Shown: piece after piece, positions 1 through 7,117 of the stretch
How the letters are laid out: each line of letters begins with the position of its first letter
Position numbering within the stretch: the first letter of the stretch is position 1
Assembly (NCBI GenBank): GCA_963830725.1
Contig: CAWHNO010000013.1
Coordinates: 394,537-458,536 of the forward strand
Source: DASSUW01 sp963830725
GTDB taxonomy: Bacteria; Actinomycetota; Thermoleophilia; Solirubrobacterales; Solirubrobacteraceae
Direction: 5' to 3'
DNA length: 64,000 nucleotides
Notes under the pieces: generated by a model
What the model was told of the DNA's origin: nothing
Seen by the model: the letters and a program-made list of their open reading frames with translations, nothing else
Database searches by the model: none
Made by a program: the position numbers and the translations under genes

Positions 1-1
1 C

Positions 2-1600
2 GCCGCGGTGTGGCTGGCCGAGAACGGCGACGACGCCCGCGGGCTGGTGCACGCGGTCGAGGCCGAGGCGTGGGACCTGGCGGCACGCCTGGCCGGGGAG
101 CGGTGGGTCGACCTGCTGCTGCGCGGCGAGGTCGGCGCCCTCCGGCCGCTGATCGAGCACCTGCCCAGCGCGTGGACGGCCGACGATCCCGAGGTCGCGC
201 TCGCCGTGGCGAGCGCCCTGCTCGATCGCGGCGACCACGCCGAGGCCGCGAAGCTGCTGGCGGACGCCGAAGCGGCCGCCGAGCGCGTGCCCGACGACGG
301 CCGCCGGCGCTTCGCCGTCTCGCTGAACGCGCTCCAGCTCCACCTCGCGCGCCTGCGCGGCGACATCGAGTCGGCGCTGGACACCGGGCGCGCGCTGTTG
401 CGCGGCGGCGCGCTCGACGCGGGCGCGCTCGACGGCGACGTGCGCGCGCTCGCGCTCGTCAATCTCGGCATCGCCGAGCTGTGGACGGGTGAGCTCGACG
501 GCGCCGAGCGCCACCTCGAGCGGGCGCGCGGCGCGGCGACCGACGCAGGACACGACTGGGTGGTCCTGATCGCGGTCGCCCACCTCGCGCTGCTGGCCGC
601 GACGCTGCACGACTACCCGCGCGCGGCGCGCCAGGCGCGCGACGCGATCACTCTCGCCGAGCGCCACGGCTGGCAGCGGACCTGGCCGGCCGGCGCGGCG
701 TACCTGGCCCTGGCGGCCGCCCAGTTCCTCTGGGACCGCCGCGTCGATGCCGCCGAGACGCTGGAGCTCGCCCAGGAGGCGCTCGCGGGAACGCAGGAGC
801 GGCCCCTGCGCGCCGGCCTGGCGCTGCTGCGCTCCGGCGTGCTCTCCGCCCGCGGCGAGACCGAGACGGCGCTCGCTGTCATCGACGCGGGCGCCGAGGA
901 GCTCGGAGACTTCCCGCTGCTCCCGGTCGTCGGCGACCAGTTCGCCATCCGCGAAGCGATGCTGCGAGCCGAGCTGGGCGACCGCGAGCAGGCCGCGCGA
1001 CTGCTCGCCGGCGACGGCCGGAACGGGCCGCCGACGCTCACCACCGCGGTCGTCCTGGCGCAGCTCCAGCTCGCCGACGGCGACACGGAGATCGCGCGCG
1101 CCACGCTCGCGCCGTGGGCGGACCAGCTCGAGCAGACGCCCGCGGGGGTGCAGGCCTGGGTCGTGGACGCGCTGGCGCTCGACGCCGCCGCCGACCACGA
1201 CGGAGCCGTCGTCTCGCTCGAGCGGGCGCTGGACCTGGCCGAGCCCACCGGCCTGCGCTGGGCCCTGGTCGTATTCGGCCGCTCGCTGCAGCCGCTGCTG
1301 ACCCGCCAGCTGCGGCGCGGCACCAGCCACCGCGCGCTCGTGGGCGACCTGCTGGAGGCGATCAACGGCACCAACGGCCGCGGCAGGGCGCCACTCGTCG
1401 TCGAGCCGCTCAGCCCGCGCGAGCAGGCGGTGCTGCGCTTCCTGCCGACCATGATGTCCAACCAGGAGATCGCCTCGGAGCTGTTCGTGTCCGTCAACAC
1501 GGTCAAGACCCACCTGAAGGCGATCTACCGCAAGCTCGACGTCGCCGACCGGCGCGAGGCCGTCCGCCGTGCCCGGCGGCTCGAGATGCTGGCGCCCTGA
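2..1600 (+). CDS. LuxR-family (MalT-like) transcriptional regulator, 5' end outside window
   Basis: The reading frame is open from the first bases, so the N-terminus, where an ATPase domain would lie, is outside the window. The visible 530 or so residues are alanine/leucine-rich helical repeats of the MalT/TPR type. They end in a LuxR HTH whose hallmarks are PLSPREQAVLRFL, MSNQEIASELFVSVNTVKTH and LKAIYRKL. Family knowledge says such proteins are large ATP-dependent signal-responsive activators. The target cannot be read from this window; the next gene on the + strand is 340 bp away. Confidence is high for the class and low for the specific role. Confidence 0.9.
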   Translation, partial: AAVWLAENGDDARGLVHAVEAEAWDLAARLAGERWVDLLLRGEVGALRPLIEHLPSAWTADDPEVALAVASALLDRGDHAEAAKLLADAEAAAERVPDDGRRRFAVSLNALQLHLARLRGDIESALDTGRALLRGGALDAGALDGDVRALALVNLGIAELWTGELDGAERHLERARGAATDAGHDWVVLIAVAHLALLAATLHDYPRAARQARDAITLAERHGWQRTWPAGAAYLALAAAQFLWDRRVDAAETLELAQEALAGTQERPLRAGLALLRSGVLSARGETETALAVIDAGAEELGDFPLLPVVGDQFAIREAMLRAELGDREQAARLLAGDGRNGPPTLTTAVVLAQLQLADGDTEIARATLAPWADQLEQTPAGVQAWVVDALALDAAADHDGAVVSLERALDLAEPTGLRWALVVFGRSLQPLLTRQLRRGTSHRALVGDLLEAINGTNGRGRAPLVVEPLSPREQAVLRFLPTMMSNQEIASELFVSVNTVKTHLKAIYRKLDVADRREAVRRARRLEMLAP

Positions 1601-1611
1601 CTCAGCCAGGC

Positions 1612-1830
1612 TCAGTTCGGGAGCCGGCGGACCTCGATCAGCTCCAGTCCGAGCGCCTGGATGCGGTCGAGCAGGCCGTGCAGCTCCGACTGGTCGCGCA
1701 CCGGGCCGTGCAGGACGGTCTCGACCGGCTCGAGCTCGCTGGACATGCCCTCGAAGCTCTCGAGCAGCGCCTCGCTCACGCGGCCACGGATGCGGATCTC
1801 GTAGCTCGCATCGCGCACCGGCTTCGTCAT
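1612..1830 (-). CDS. Small conserved-looking hypothetical protein (72 aa)
   Basis: I chose the ATG at 1830 (MTKPVRDASYEIRIRGRV) over an upstream start at 1893, because the extra residues would run across the palindromic site at 1866-1882. The protein has no membrane segment. It alternates polar and hydrophobic residues (YEIRIRGRVSEALLESFEG, then a helical SELHGLLDRIQALGLELIEV), which resembles a small alpha/beta regulator or ligand-binding fold. I do not recognise the family. It is divergent from the HdeD-like gene and shares the intergenic palindrome with it, so co-regulation is plausible. Confidence 0.6.
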   Translation of the reverse strand: MTKPVRDASYEIRIRGRVSEALLESFEGMSSELEPVETVLHGPVRDQSELHGLLDRIQALGLELIEVRRLPN

Positions 1831-1865
1831 GATGCGACCCTGACGGGTCACAGGGTGATCCTGCT

Positions 1866-1882
1866 TCACCCCCGGCGGGTGA
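1866..1882. promoter_or_regulatory. Palindromic operator-like site A (TCACCC-N5-GGGTGA)
   Basis: Perfect 6-bp arms with a 5-bp spacer, located between divergent genes: 35 bp upstream of the start at 1830 and 55 bp upstream of the start at 1938. A shorter related dyad (CACCCGGTG) follows at about 1891-1899. The same motif with the same spacing occurs at 3470, 4610, 12571 and 24735. Confidence 0.6.
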
Positions 1883-1937
1883 TGCCGACTCACCCGGTGG
1901 CGCGGCAGCGTGACGGATCGACATCCGAGGGGAGAGC

Positions 1938-2504
1938 ATGCCCGTAACGTCCGAAGTCCCGCCGATCGGCCGCAACTGGTGGCTGTTCCTGATCGTCGGC
2001 GTCGTCTCGATCCTCGCCGGCATCCTGGCGATCGTCTATCCCGACATCACGCTGCTCGCGCTCGGCCTCTTCGTCGGCATCGGCCTGCTGTTCGCCGGCG
2101 GGCTCGAGATCGCCGAGGCGATCGGCGGCTCGCCGGAGTCGCGGGCGCTGAGTGCGATCGTCGGCGTGCTGTCGATCATCGCCGGCGTGTTCTGCCTGCG
2201 GCGGCCGGGGGAGAGCCTGCTGGCGCTGATCGTGGTGCTTGGCATCTACCTGATCGTCGCCGGGGTGATCCGCTTCATCCGCTCCTTCTCGGAGCTGGAG
2301 GGCCGCGCCGCGCAGATGGGGCTCGGGATCATCGACGCGATCCTCGGCATCCTCATCCTGTCGCTGCCCGAGCTGAGCCTCGTCACGCTCGCCGTCCTGT
2401 TCGGGATCTCGCTGCTGGTGCGCGGCGCGTTCATGGTCTTCCTCGCGTTCAAGCTGCGCGGCGCGCGACACCATTCCGGTCCCGGCGAGGCTGTGCCCGC
2501 CTGA
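1938..2504 (+). CDS. HdeD-family (DUF308) membrane protein
   Basis: A 188-aa protein made almost entirely of short hydrophobic helices. It has about six membrane segments, starting with WWLFLIVGVVSILAGILAI at residues 14-32, and a repeated glycine-rich GIxLLxxG pattern typical of the HdeD/DUF308 family. In enteric bacteria HdeD is linked to acid resistance; the function in actinobacteria is not established. The ATG at 1938 is preceded by a purine-rich GAGGGGAGAG. Palindromic site A lies just upstream. Confidence 0.85.
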   Translation: MPVTSEVPPIGRNWWLFLIVGVVSILAGILAIVYPDITLLALGLFVGIGLLFAGGLEIAEAIGGSPESRALSAIVGVLSIIAGVFCLRRPGESLLALIVVLGIYLIVAGVIRFIRSFSELEGRAAQMGLGIIDAILGILILSLPELSLVTLAVLFGISLLVRGAFMVFLAFKLRGARHHSGPGEAVPA

Positions 2505-2585
2505 GGAGTTCACGAGCCGGCTCACCGCGCGGTCGGGCCCGCAAGGGTGACGACGCGCCATCCGCGGCGCTGGGATGATGGCCCC

Positions 2586-2784
2586 GTGCCGAGGCCCGCG
2601 ACCGCCGCCGACCTGGAGGGCATGACCCGGGTCGACGGCGGGTCGTTCCTGGTGGGCTCGCTCGACCCCGCCGAGTACCCGCCAGCCGCGCGCCCGACGA
2701 GGCGAGTACGCCGCCGTGGCGCCGACCCGCGCCCGACGCGGGCGCCAACACATCGGCTTCCGCTGCGTGGTCCGGGAGGGCTGA
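2586..2784 (+). pseudogene. Formylglycine-generating enzyme (SUMF1/FGE-sulfatase domain) remnant with internal deletion
   Basis: From a GTG at 2586 the frame encodes an N-terminal block with GMTRVDGGSFLVGS, the usual opening of FGE-sulfatase proteins. From about 2700 a different frame ends in HIGFRCVVREG before the stop at 2782-2784; this is the usual C-terminal signature of the same domain. The roughly 200 or more residues normally found between these blocks, including the catalytic cysteines, are missing. This is therefore a deletion plus frame change, not a single-base error. The GAP-family gene starts 3 bp after the stop, which suggests the two were once translated together. Confidence 0.6.
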
Positions 2785-2787
2785 GCC

Positions 2788-3462
2788 ATGCAGGAGGCGA
2801 TCGGCCAGGTTCTCGCGTTCGGCGTCGGCGTCGCCCTCAGCCCGGTGCCGATCATCGCCGTCGTCCTGATGCTCGGCACCCCCCGCGCGCGCGTCAACGG
2901 GCCGGCGTTCGTGGCGGGCTGGATCGTCGGCCTCGCCGTCGTCGGCGTGATCGTGCTGGCGGTGGCCGGCACGGCCGGCGCCAGCGAGGACGGCGAGCCG
3001 GCGACCTGGGTCGGCTGGCTGAAGATCGTGCTCGGCCTGCTGCTCGTGCTCGTGGCCGTCAAGCAGTGGCGCGGCCGCCCGCGCGAGGGCGCCTCCGGCG
3101 AGCTGCCGACGTGGATGCGGACGATCGACACGTTCACGCCGGGACGCTCGTGCGCCATCGCGGCCGCGCTCTCGGGCATCAACCCGAAGAACCTGCTGCT
3201 CACCGTCGGGGCGGCGGCGGCCATCGCGCAGGCTGGGCTGGCCACCGGCGAGGAGGCGATCGCGCTGGCGGTCTTCATCGCCGTGGCGACGCTCGGCGTC
3301 GGAGTGCCGGTGGCGATCTACTTCGTGCTCGGGACGCGTGCGCGGCGCATCCTCGACGAGTTGAAGGCGTGGATGGGCGCCCACAACGCGGCGATCATGG
3401 CCGTGCTGTGCCTCGTGATCGGCGCGAAGCTGATCGGCGACGGGATCAGCGGACTCGCCTGA
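2788..3462 (+). CDS. GAP-family (sulfolipid-1-addressing-like) membrane protein
   Basis: A 224-aa polytopic protein with about six membrane helices. The opening helix contains SPVPIIAVVLML, and ALSGINPKNLLLTVGAA is a central signature of the GAP/Sap family (PF11139). Members are related to LysE-type exporters, and in mycobacteria they help deliver peptidoglycolipids or sulfolipids to the surface. A role in exporting an envelope lipid or small molecule is an inference. The ATG at 2788 follows the FGE remnant by 3 bp. Confidence 0.8.
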   Translation: MQEAIGQVLAFGVGVALSPVPIIAVVLMLGTPRARVNGPAFVAGWIVGLAVVGVIVLAVAGTAGASEDGEPATWVGWLKIVLGLLLVLVAVKQWRGRPREGASGELPTWMRTIDTFTPGRSCAIAAALSGINPKNLLLTVGAAAAIAQAGLATGEEAIALAVFIAVATLGVGVPVAIYFVLGTRARRILDELKAWMGAHNAAIMAVLCLVIGAKLIGDGISGLA

Positions 3463-3469
3463 CGGCGGC

Positions 3470-3486
3470 TCACCCCGGGCGGGTGA
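3470..3486. promoter_or_regulatory. Palindromic operator-like site B (TCACCC-N5-GGGTGA)
   Basis: Perfect arms and a 5-bp spacer (CGGGC), 34 bp upstream of the flippase-like gene at 3521 and 7 bp after the stop of the GAP-family gene. It matches site A exactly in both arms. Confidence 0.6.
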
Positions 3487-3520
3487 TCCGGCGTCGCCCG
3501 CGAGCGCATACCCTCGCCCG

Positions 3521-4705
3521 ATGACGCAGGTCGGAGATCGGCTCGAGCGTGCGATCGAGGAGCACGCGGACACCGAGCACGAGATCGAGCGCGGCGAGGC
3601 CGAGCCGCCGCCGCGCCGCAAGCTCGTGCGGACCGTCTTCTGGCTCGCCGTCACGGGCATCTCGCTCTATCTCGTGGCCCCGAGCCTCCTGGAAACGCTC
3701 GGCTCCTGGAACGACCTCGACCGGCTTTCGCCCGCCTGGCTCGGGCTGATGTTCGCGCTGCAGGGTGGCGTCATGGCGTGCGTGTGGGCGCTGCAGTACC
3801 TGGCCATGCGCGGGCCGTCGTGGCCGGCGGTGATCAGCTCGCAACTCGCCGGCAACGCGCTGGCGAAGATCGCCCCGGGCGGCGGCGCGGTCGGCGGCGC
3901 GCTGCAGTACCGCATGCTCGTCCAGGCCGGCCTGCCCCGCAATCGGGCGGTCGCCGGGCTCACCGCCGTGAACCTGCTCACCTTCGCGGTCGTGCTGGCG
4001 ATGCCCGTGCTGGCCGTGCCCGCGATCCTGCGCGGCGGCGTGAGCCGCGACCTGCTCGAGGCGGCCGCGGTCGGCGTGGCGGTCTTCGTGGCGCTGTTCG
4101 CGATCGGCGCCGTGCTGATCGCCTACGACGGCGCACTCGCGTGGGTCGGGCGCGTCGTCCAGCGGGTCCGCAACCGCCTGCGGCGGAGCAGCGAGCCGCT
4201 GCGGCACCTGCCCGAGCGCCTGCTGCGCGAGCGCGACCGGATCGTGCAGACGCTCGGACCGCGCTGGAAGCGCGCGCTGGCCGCCACCTGCGGCCGCTGG
4301 GCGCTCGACTACGCGACGCTGCTGGCCGCGCTCGCGGCGGTCGGCTCCCAGCCGCGCCCCTCGCTCGTGCTGCTCGCCTTCTGCGCCGCGCAGATCCTCG
4401 CCCAGATCCCGATCACGCCGGGCGGGCTGGGGTTCGTCGAGGCCGGCCTGACGGCGATGCTCACGCTGGCCGGCGTCTCGCCCGGCGCAGCGGTGCTGGC
4501 AACCTTCGTCTACCGCCTGTTCTCGTACTGGCTTCCGCTGCCGGTCGGTCTCGGCGCCTTCGGCTGGCACGCGCGGCGCTACCGCGAGGCCGTCTCGACC
4601 GAGACGACCTCACCCCGGGAGAGTGATCGGCCGCGGCGCCGTCCAAGCTCGGCGGCGCCGCTGACCGGTGGGGCGACTAGGTCTCGATCGCGCCGGGGCG
4701 CGTGA
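3521..4705 (+). CDS. Lysylphosphatidylglycerol synthase transmembrane (UPF0104/flippase-like) protein
   Basis: A 394-aa protein with a charged N-terminus (about 40 residues, glutamate- and arginine-rich), then six to eight membrane helices. The conserved LAGNALAKIAPGGGAVGGALQYR and QIPITPGGLGFVEAGLTAML motifs mark the UPF0104/MprF-N family. These proteins move or synthesise modified lipids at the inner membrane. There is no cytosolic aminoacyl-transfer domain, so a flippase-type role is the likely one. The arginine-rich tail after residue 350 is atypical and runs over palindromic site C, so the true stop could be earlier if a base is wrong there. Confidence 0.85.
   Translation: MTQVGDRLERAIEEHADTEHEIERGEAEPPPRRKLVRTVFWLAVTGISLYLVAPSLLETLGSWNDLDRLSPAWLGLMFALQGGVMACVWALQYLAMRGPSWPAVISSQLAGNALAKIAPGGGAVGGALQYRMLVQAGLPRNRAVAGLTAVNLLTFAVVLAMPVLAVPAILRGGVSRDLLEAAAVGVAVFVALFAIGAVLIAYDGALAWVGRVVQRVRNRLRRSSEPLRHLPERLLRERDRIVQTLGPRWKRALAATCGRWALDYATLLAALAAVGSQPRPSLVLLAFCAAQILAQIPITPGGLGFVEAGLTAMLTLAGVSPGAAVLATFVYRLFSYWLPLPVGLGAFGWHARRYREAVSTETTSPRESDRPRRRPSSAAPLTGGATRSRSRRGA
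4610..4626. promoter_or_regulatory. Palindromic site C (TCACCC-N5-GAGTGA, one mismatch)
   Basis: Same architecture as sites A and B with one mismatch in the right arm. It lies inside the 3' end of the flippase-like gene and 50 bp beyond the stop of the convergent DUF7144 gene. It is the only copy not upstream of a gene, so its role is unclear. Confidence 0.4.
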
Positions 4706-5096
4706 CCGCCCAGATGACCCAGACGGCGAGGCCGATCAGGACCAGGGACCAGATCGGGTAGTAGGGGATGAAGAAGAAGTTGGCGATCGCGCTCAGCATG
4801 CAGAGAATGATCGCCGCGACCCCGGCCCACGGGCGGCGGGCGAACAGGCCGAGGCCGGTCGCCAGGATCGCGAGCCCGATGAGCAGGTGGATCCAGCCCC
4901 ACGCGCTCACGTCGAGGTCGAACGTGTAGTTGCGGGCCACGACGTAGAACTCGTCGTTGAAGATCGCCACGAGCCCCGCCAGCGACTGGAAGACGCCCAT
5001 CAGGGTCAAGATCGTCGCGGCGAACGCGATCCCACCGAGCGCCCAGCCCGACACCTCCTGCTGGGGAGGCCTCGTGGGCTCCTGCATCGTCGACAT
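4677..5096 (-). CDS. DUF7144-family membrane protein
   Basis: A 139-aa protein. The ATG at 5096 has a near-perfect Shine-Dalgarno (AAGGAGG, 6 bp upstream), which decides the start over longer upstream options. There are four membrane helices: SGWALGGIAFAATILTLMG, an HLLIGLAILATGLGLF segment, AGVAAIILCMLSAIANFFF and LVLIGLAVWVIWAV. The NFFFIPYYPIWS motif between the last two is typical of this actinobacterial family. Function is unknown. Its 3' end overlaps the convergent flippase-like gene by 29 bp. Confidence 0.8.
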   Translation of the reverse strand: MSTMQEPTRPPQQEVSGWALGGIAFAATILTLMGVFQSLAGLVAIFNDEFYVVARNYTFDLDVSAWGWIHLLIGLAILATGLGLFARRPWAGVAAIILCMLSAIANFFFIPYYPIWSLVLIGLAVWVIWAVTRPGAIET

Positions 5097-5242
5097 GTAT
5101 CGCCTCCTTGGGTTCGGCCGCGACAAGTCGTCGAGCGGCGCAGCGAATGTCGTGGATGTGTTCGGCGCCGCGCCTCCATCGCCTGCAAGCGGCCGGCAGC
5201 GACAAATGCTCACGCCGTCGTCGCTTCCGTCGTTGTCTGGGC

Positions 5243-5968
5243 ATGACGACGGCAATCACGACCAGCATCAGCGAGCGCGTCGACGCGCTCGACTGGGCCG
5301 AGCTGCACGAGCGCCTCGACCACGACGGCTACGCGATCACCGTGCCGCTGCTCGACACGGGCGAGACCGAGGACCTGTCCGACCTGTTCGACGGCGGGCG
5401 CTTCCGCAGCACGATCGACATGGCCCGCCACCGCTTCGGCGAGGGCCGCTACCGCTACTTCGACCATCCGCTGCCACCTACCATCGCCGCGCTGCGCAGC
5501 GCGTTCTACCGCCACCTGGCGCCGATCGCCAACGACTGGTCGCGGCTGCTGCGCGGCGACCACCCGACGTTCCCGCCCGAGCACCAGGATCTGCTCGCGC
5601 TGTGCCGCGAGGCCGGGCAGGAGCGGCCGACGCCGCTCGTCCTGCGGTATCGCGAGGGCGACTGGAACGCGCTCCACCAGGACCTCTACGGCGACGTGTA
5701 CTTCCCGTTCCAGGTCCTGACGATCCTGTCCGAGCCGGGCGTCGACTTCGAGGGCGGCGAGTTCGTGCTGATGGAGCAGCGACCGCGGGCGCAGAGCCGC
5801 GCGCACGTGCTCACGCCGCCGCGCGGCGCGTTCGTGATCTTCCCGACCCGGCAGCGCCCGAACCGCGGGCGCAACGGCTACCACCGCGTCGGGATGCGGC
5901 ACGGCGTGAGCACGGTCACGCGCGGACAGCGGACCGCGCTCGGCGTCATCTTCCACGACGCGCGGTGA
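5243..5968 (+). CDS. 2OG-Fe(II) oxygenase
   Basis: A 241-aa soluble protein that fits the Fe(II)/2-oxoglutarate dioxygenase fold. The HxD iron motif is HQD at 145-147 (ALHQDLYGDVYFPFQ). The distal histidine is probably H220 in MRHGVSTV, and R230 (RGQRTALGVIF) fits the 2-oxoglutarate-binding arginine. This H-x74-H-x9-R pattern matches the PiuC/AlkB-like group of hydroxylases. The substrate cannot be told from sequence. I chose ATG 5243 because the upstream frame overlaps the DUF7144 promoter region and looks non-coding. Confidence 0.85.
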   Translation: MTTAITTSISERVDALDWAELHERLDHDGYAITVPLLDTGETEDLSDLFDGGRFRSTIDMARHRFGEGRYRYFDHPLPPTIAALRSAFYRHLAPIANDWSRLLRGDHPTFPPEHQDLLALCREAGQERPTPLVLRYREGDWNALHQDLYGDVYFPFQVLTILSEPGVDFEGGEFVLMEQRPRAQSRAHVLTPPRGAFVIFPTRQRPNRGRNGYHRVGMRHGVSTVTRGQRTALGVIFHDAR

Positions 5969-6079
5969 TCGAACCGTTCCAAGCCCGGCCGCGTAGGCTT
6001 CCTGCCATGGCTATGCCGGGAGAGCCTGACGGGATTGCTGCACGTGTCCGGCGACGGGGCCTCGCTCAGGACGCGGGCG

Positions 6080-7063
6080 ATGATGCGCGTCGCGCGCCTG
6101 CACGGCGCCCACGACCTGCGGGTCGGCGACGAGCCCAAGCCCGAGGCAGGCGCGGGCGAGAGCCTCGTGCGCGTCGAGGCCGTCGGCGTCTGCGGATCCG
6201 ACCTGCACTGGTTCGAGGAGGGCGCGATCGGTGACGCCAGGCTGGACGCGCCGCTGGTGATCGGGCACGAGCTCGCCGGCGTCGTGGAGGCCGGCCCGCT
6301 GGCGGGCCGCCGCGTCGCCGTCGACCCGGCGATCCCCTGCGGGCGCTGCGAGCTGTGCGGCGAAGGGCATCCGAACCTCTGCCCCGAGGTCAGGTTCGCG
6401 GGCCACGGGAGCTGGGACGGAGGGCTGCAGCAGTACCTGAGCTGGCCGACCCACCGGCTGCACCCGCTGCCGGAGTCCCTCGACGGCGTCGCGGGCGCGC
6501 TGCTCGAGCCGCTCGGGGTCGCGATCCACGCGGTCGACCTCGGTCACGTCGGCGTCGGCGCGCGCGTCGCGGTCGTGGGCTGCGGCCCGATCGGCCTGCT
6601 GCTGGCGCAGGTGTGCGTCGCGGCCGGCGCGAGCGTCGCGCTCGCCGTCGACCCGCTCGAGCACCGGCGCGCAGCCGCCGAGCGGGCGGGCGCCGAGGTC
6701 GCGATCGCCCCCGGCGACCCGTGGGACGGCGAGCAGGTCGACGTGGCGTTCGAGGCGGCGGGCAGCGACGAGGCCGTCGACCTCGCCCTGCGCGCCGCCC
6801 GGCCGGGGGCGCGCGTGGTGCTGGCCGGCATCCCGGCCGGCGATCACACGACCTTCTCGGCCTCGATCGCGCGGCGGAAGGGCGTCACGCTCCTGCTCGT
6901 CCGCCGCATGGGGGAGGTCTATCCGCGGGCGCTCCGCCTCGTCGAGGCCGGCGCAGTCGACACGCAGTCGCTCGTCACGCACCGCTTCCCGCTCGACCGC
7001 GTCTCCGACGCCTTCGCCCTCGCGGCCGCGCGCGAGGGCCTGAAGGTCGTCGTCGAGCCGTAG
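6080..7063 (+). CDS. Zinc-dependent alcohol dehydrogenase (sorbitol/L-idonate dehydrogenase-like)
   Basis: A medium-chain dehydrogenase of 327 aa. Catalytic zinc ligands are C38 (GVCGSD) and H63-E64 (GHE), with a glutamate in ALLEPLGVA. The structural zinc is held by C87, C90, C93 and C101. The nucleotide-binding loop is VVGCGPIGLL. The overall pattern is closest to polyol or L-idonate 5-dehydrogenases, which oxidise a secondary alcohol of a sugar acid or polyol with NAD(P). ATG 6080 is chosen because residues upstream of it do not resemble the family. A regulator follows 54 bp downstream. Confidence 0.88.
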   Translation: MMRVARLHGAHDLRVGDEPKPEAGAGESLVRVEAVGVCGSDLHWFEEGAIGDARLDAPLVIGHELAGVVEAGPLAGRRVAVDPAIPCGRCELCGEGHPNLCPEVRFAGHGSWDGGLQQYLSWPTHRLHPLPESLDGVAGALLEPLGVAIHAVDLGHVGVGARVAVVGCGPIGLLLAQVCVAAGASVALAVDPLEHRRAAAERAGAEVAIAPGDPWDGEQVDVAFEAAGSDEAVDLALRAARPGARVVLAGIPAGDHTTFSASIARRKGVTLLLVRRMGEVYPRALRLVEAGAVDTQSLVTHRFPLDRVSDAFALAAAREGLKVVVEP

Positions 7064-7117
7064 CCGCGCCGAGAATTGGGCCGTCCGGGCCGCTGGTAGC
7101 GTTGCTCACAAGACGCC

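Noticed and set aside
1890..3278. Long minus-strand frame of 462 codons opposite the HdeD and GAP-family genes
   Set aside because: Antisense frame in high-GC DNA with low-complexity Arg/Asp/Ala composition. The plus-strand genes have membrane helices and family motifs.
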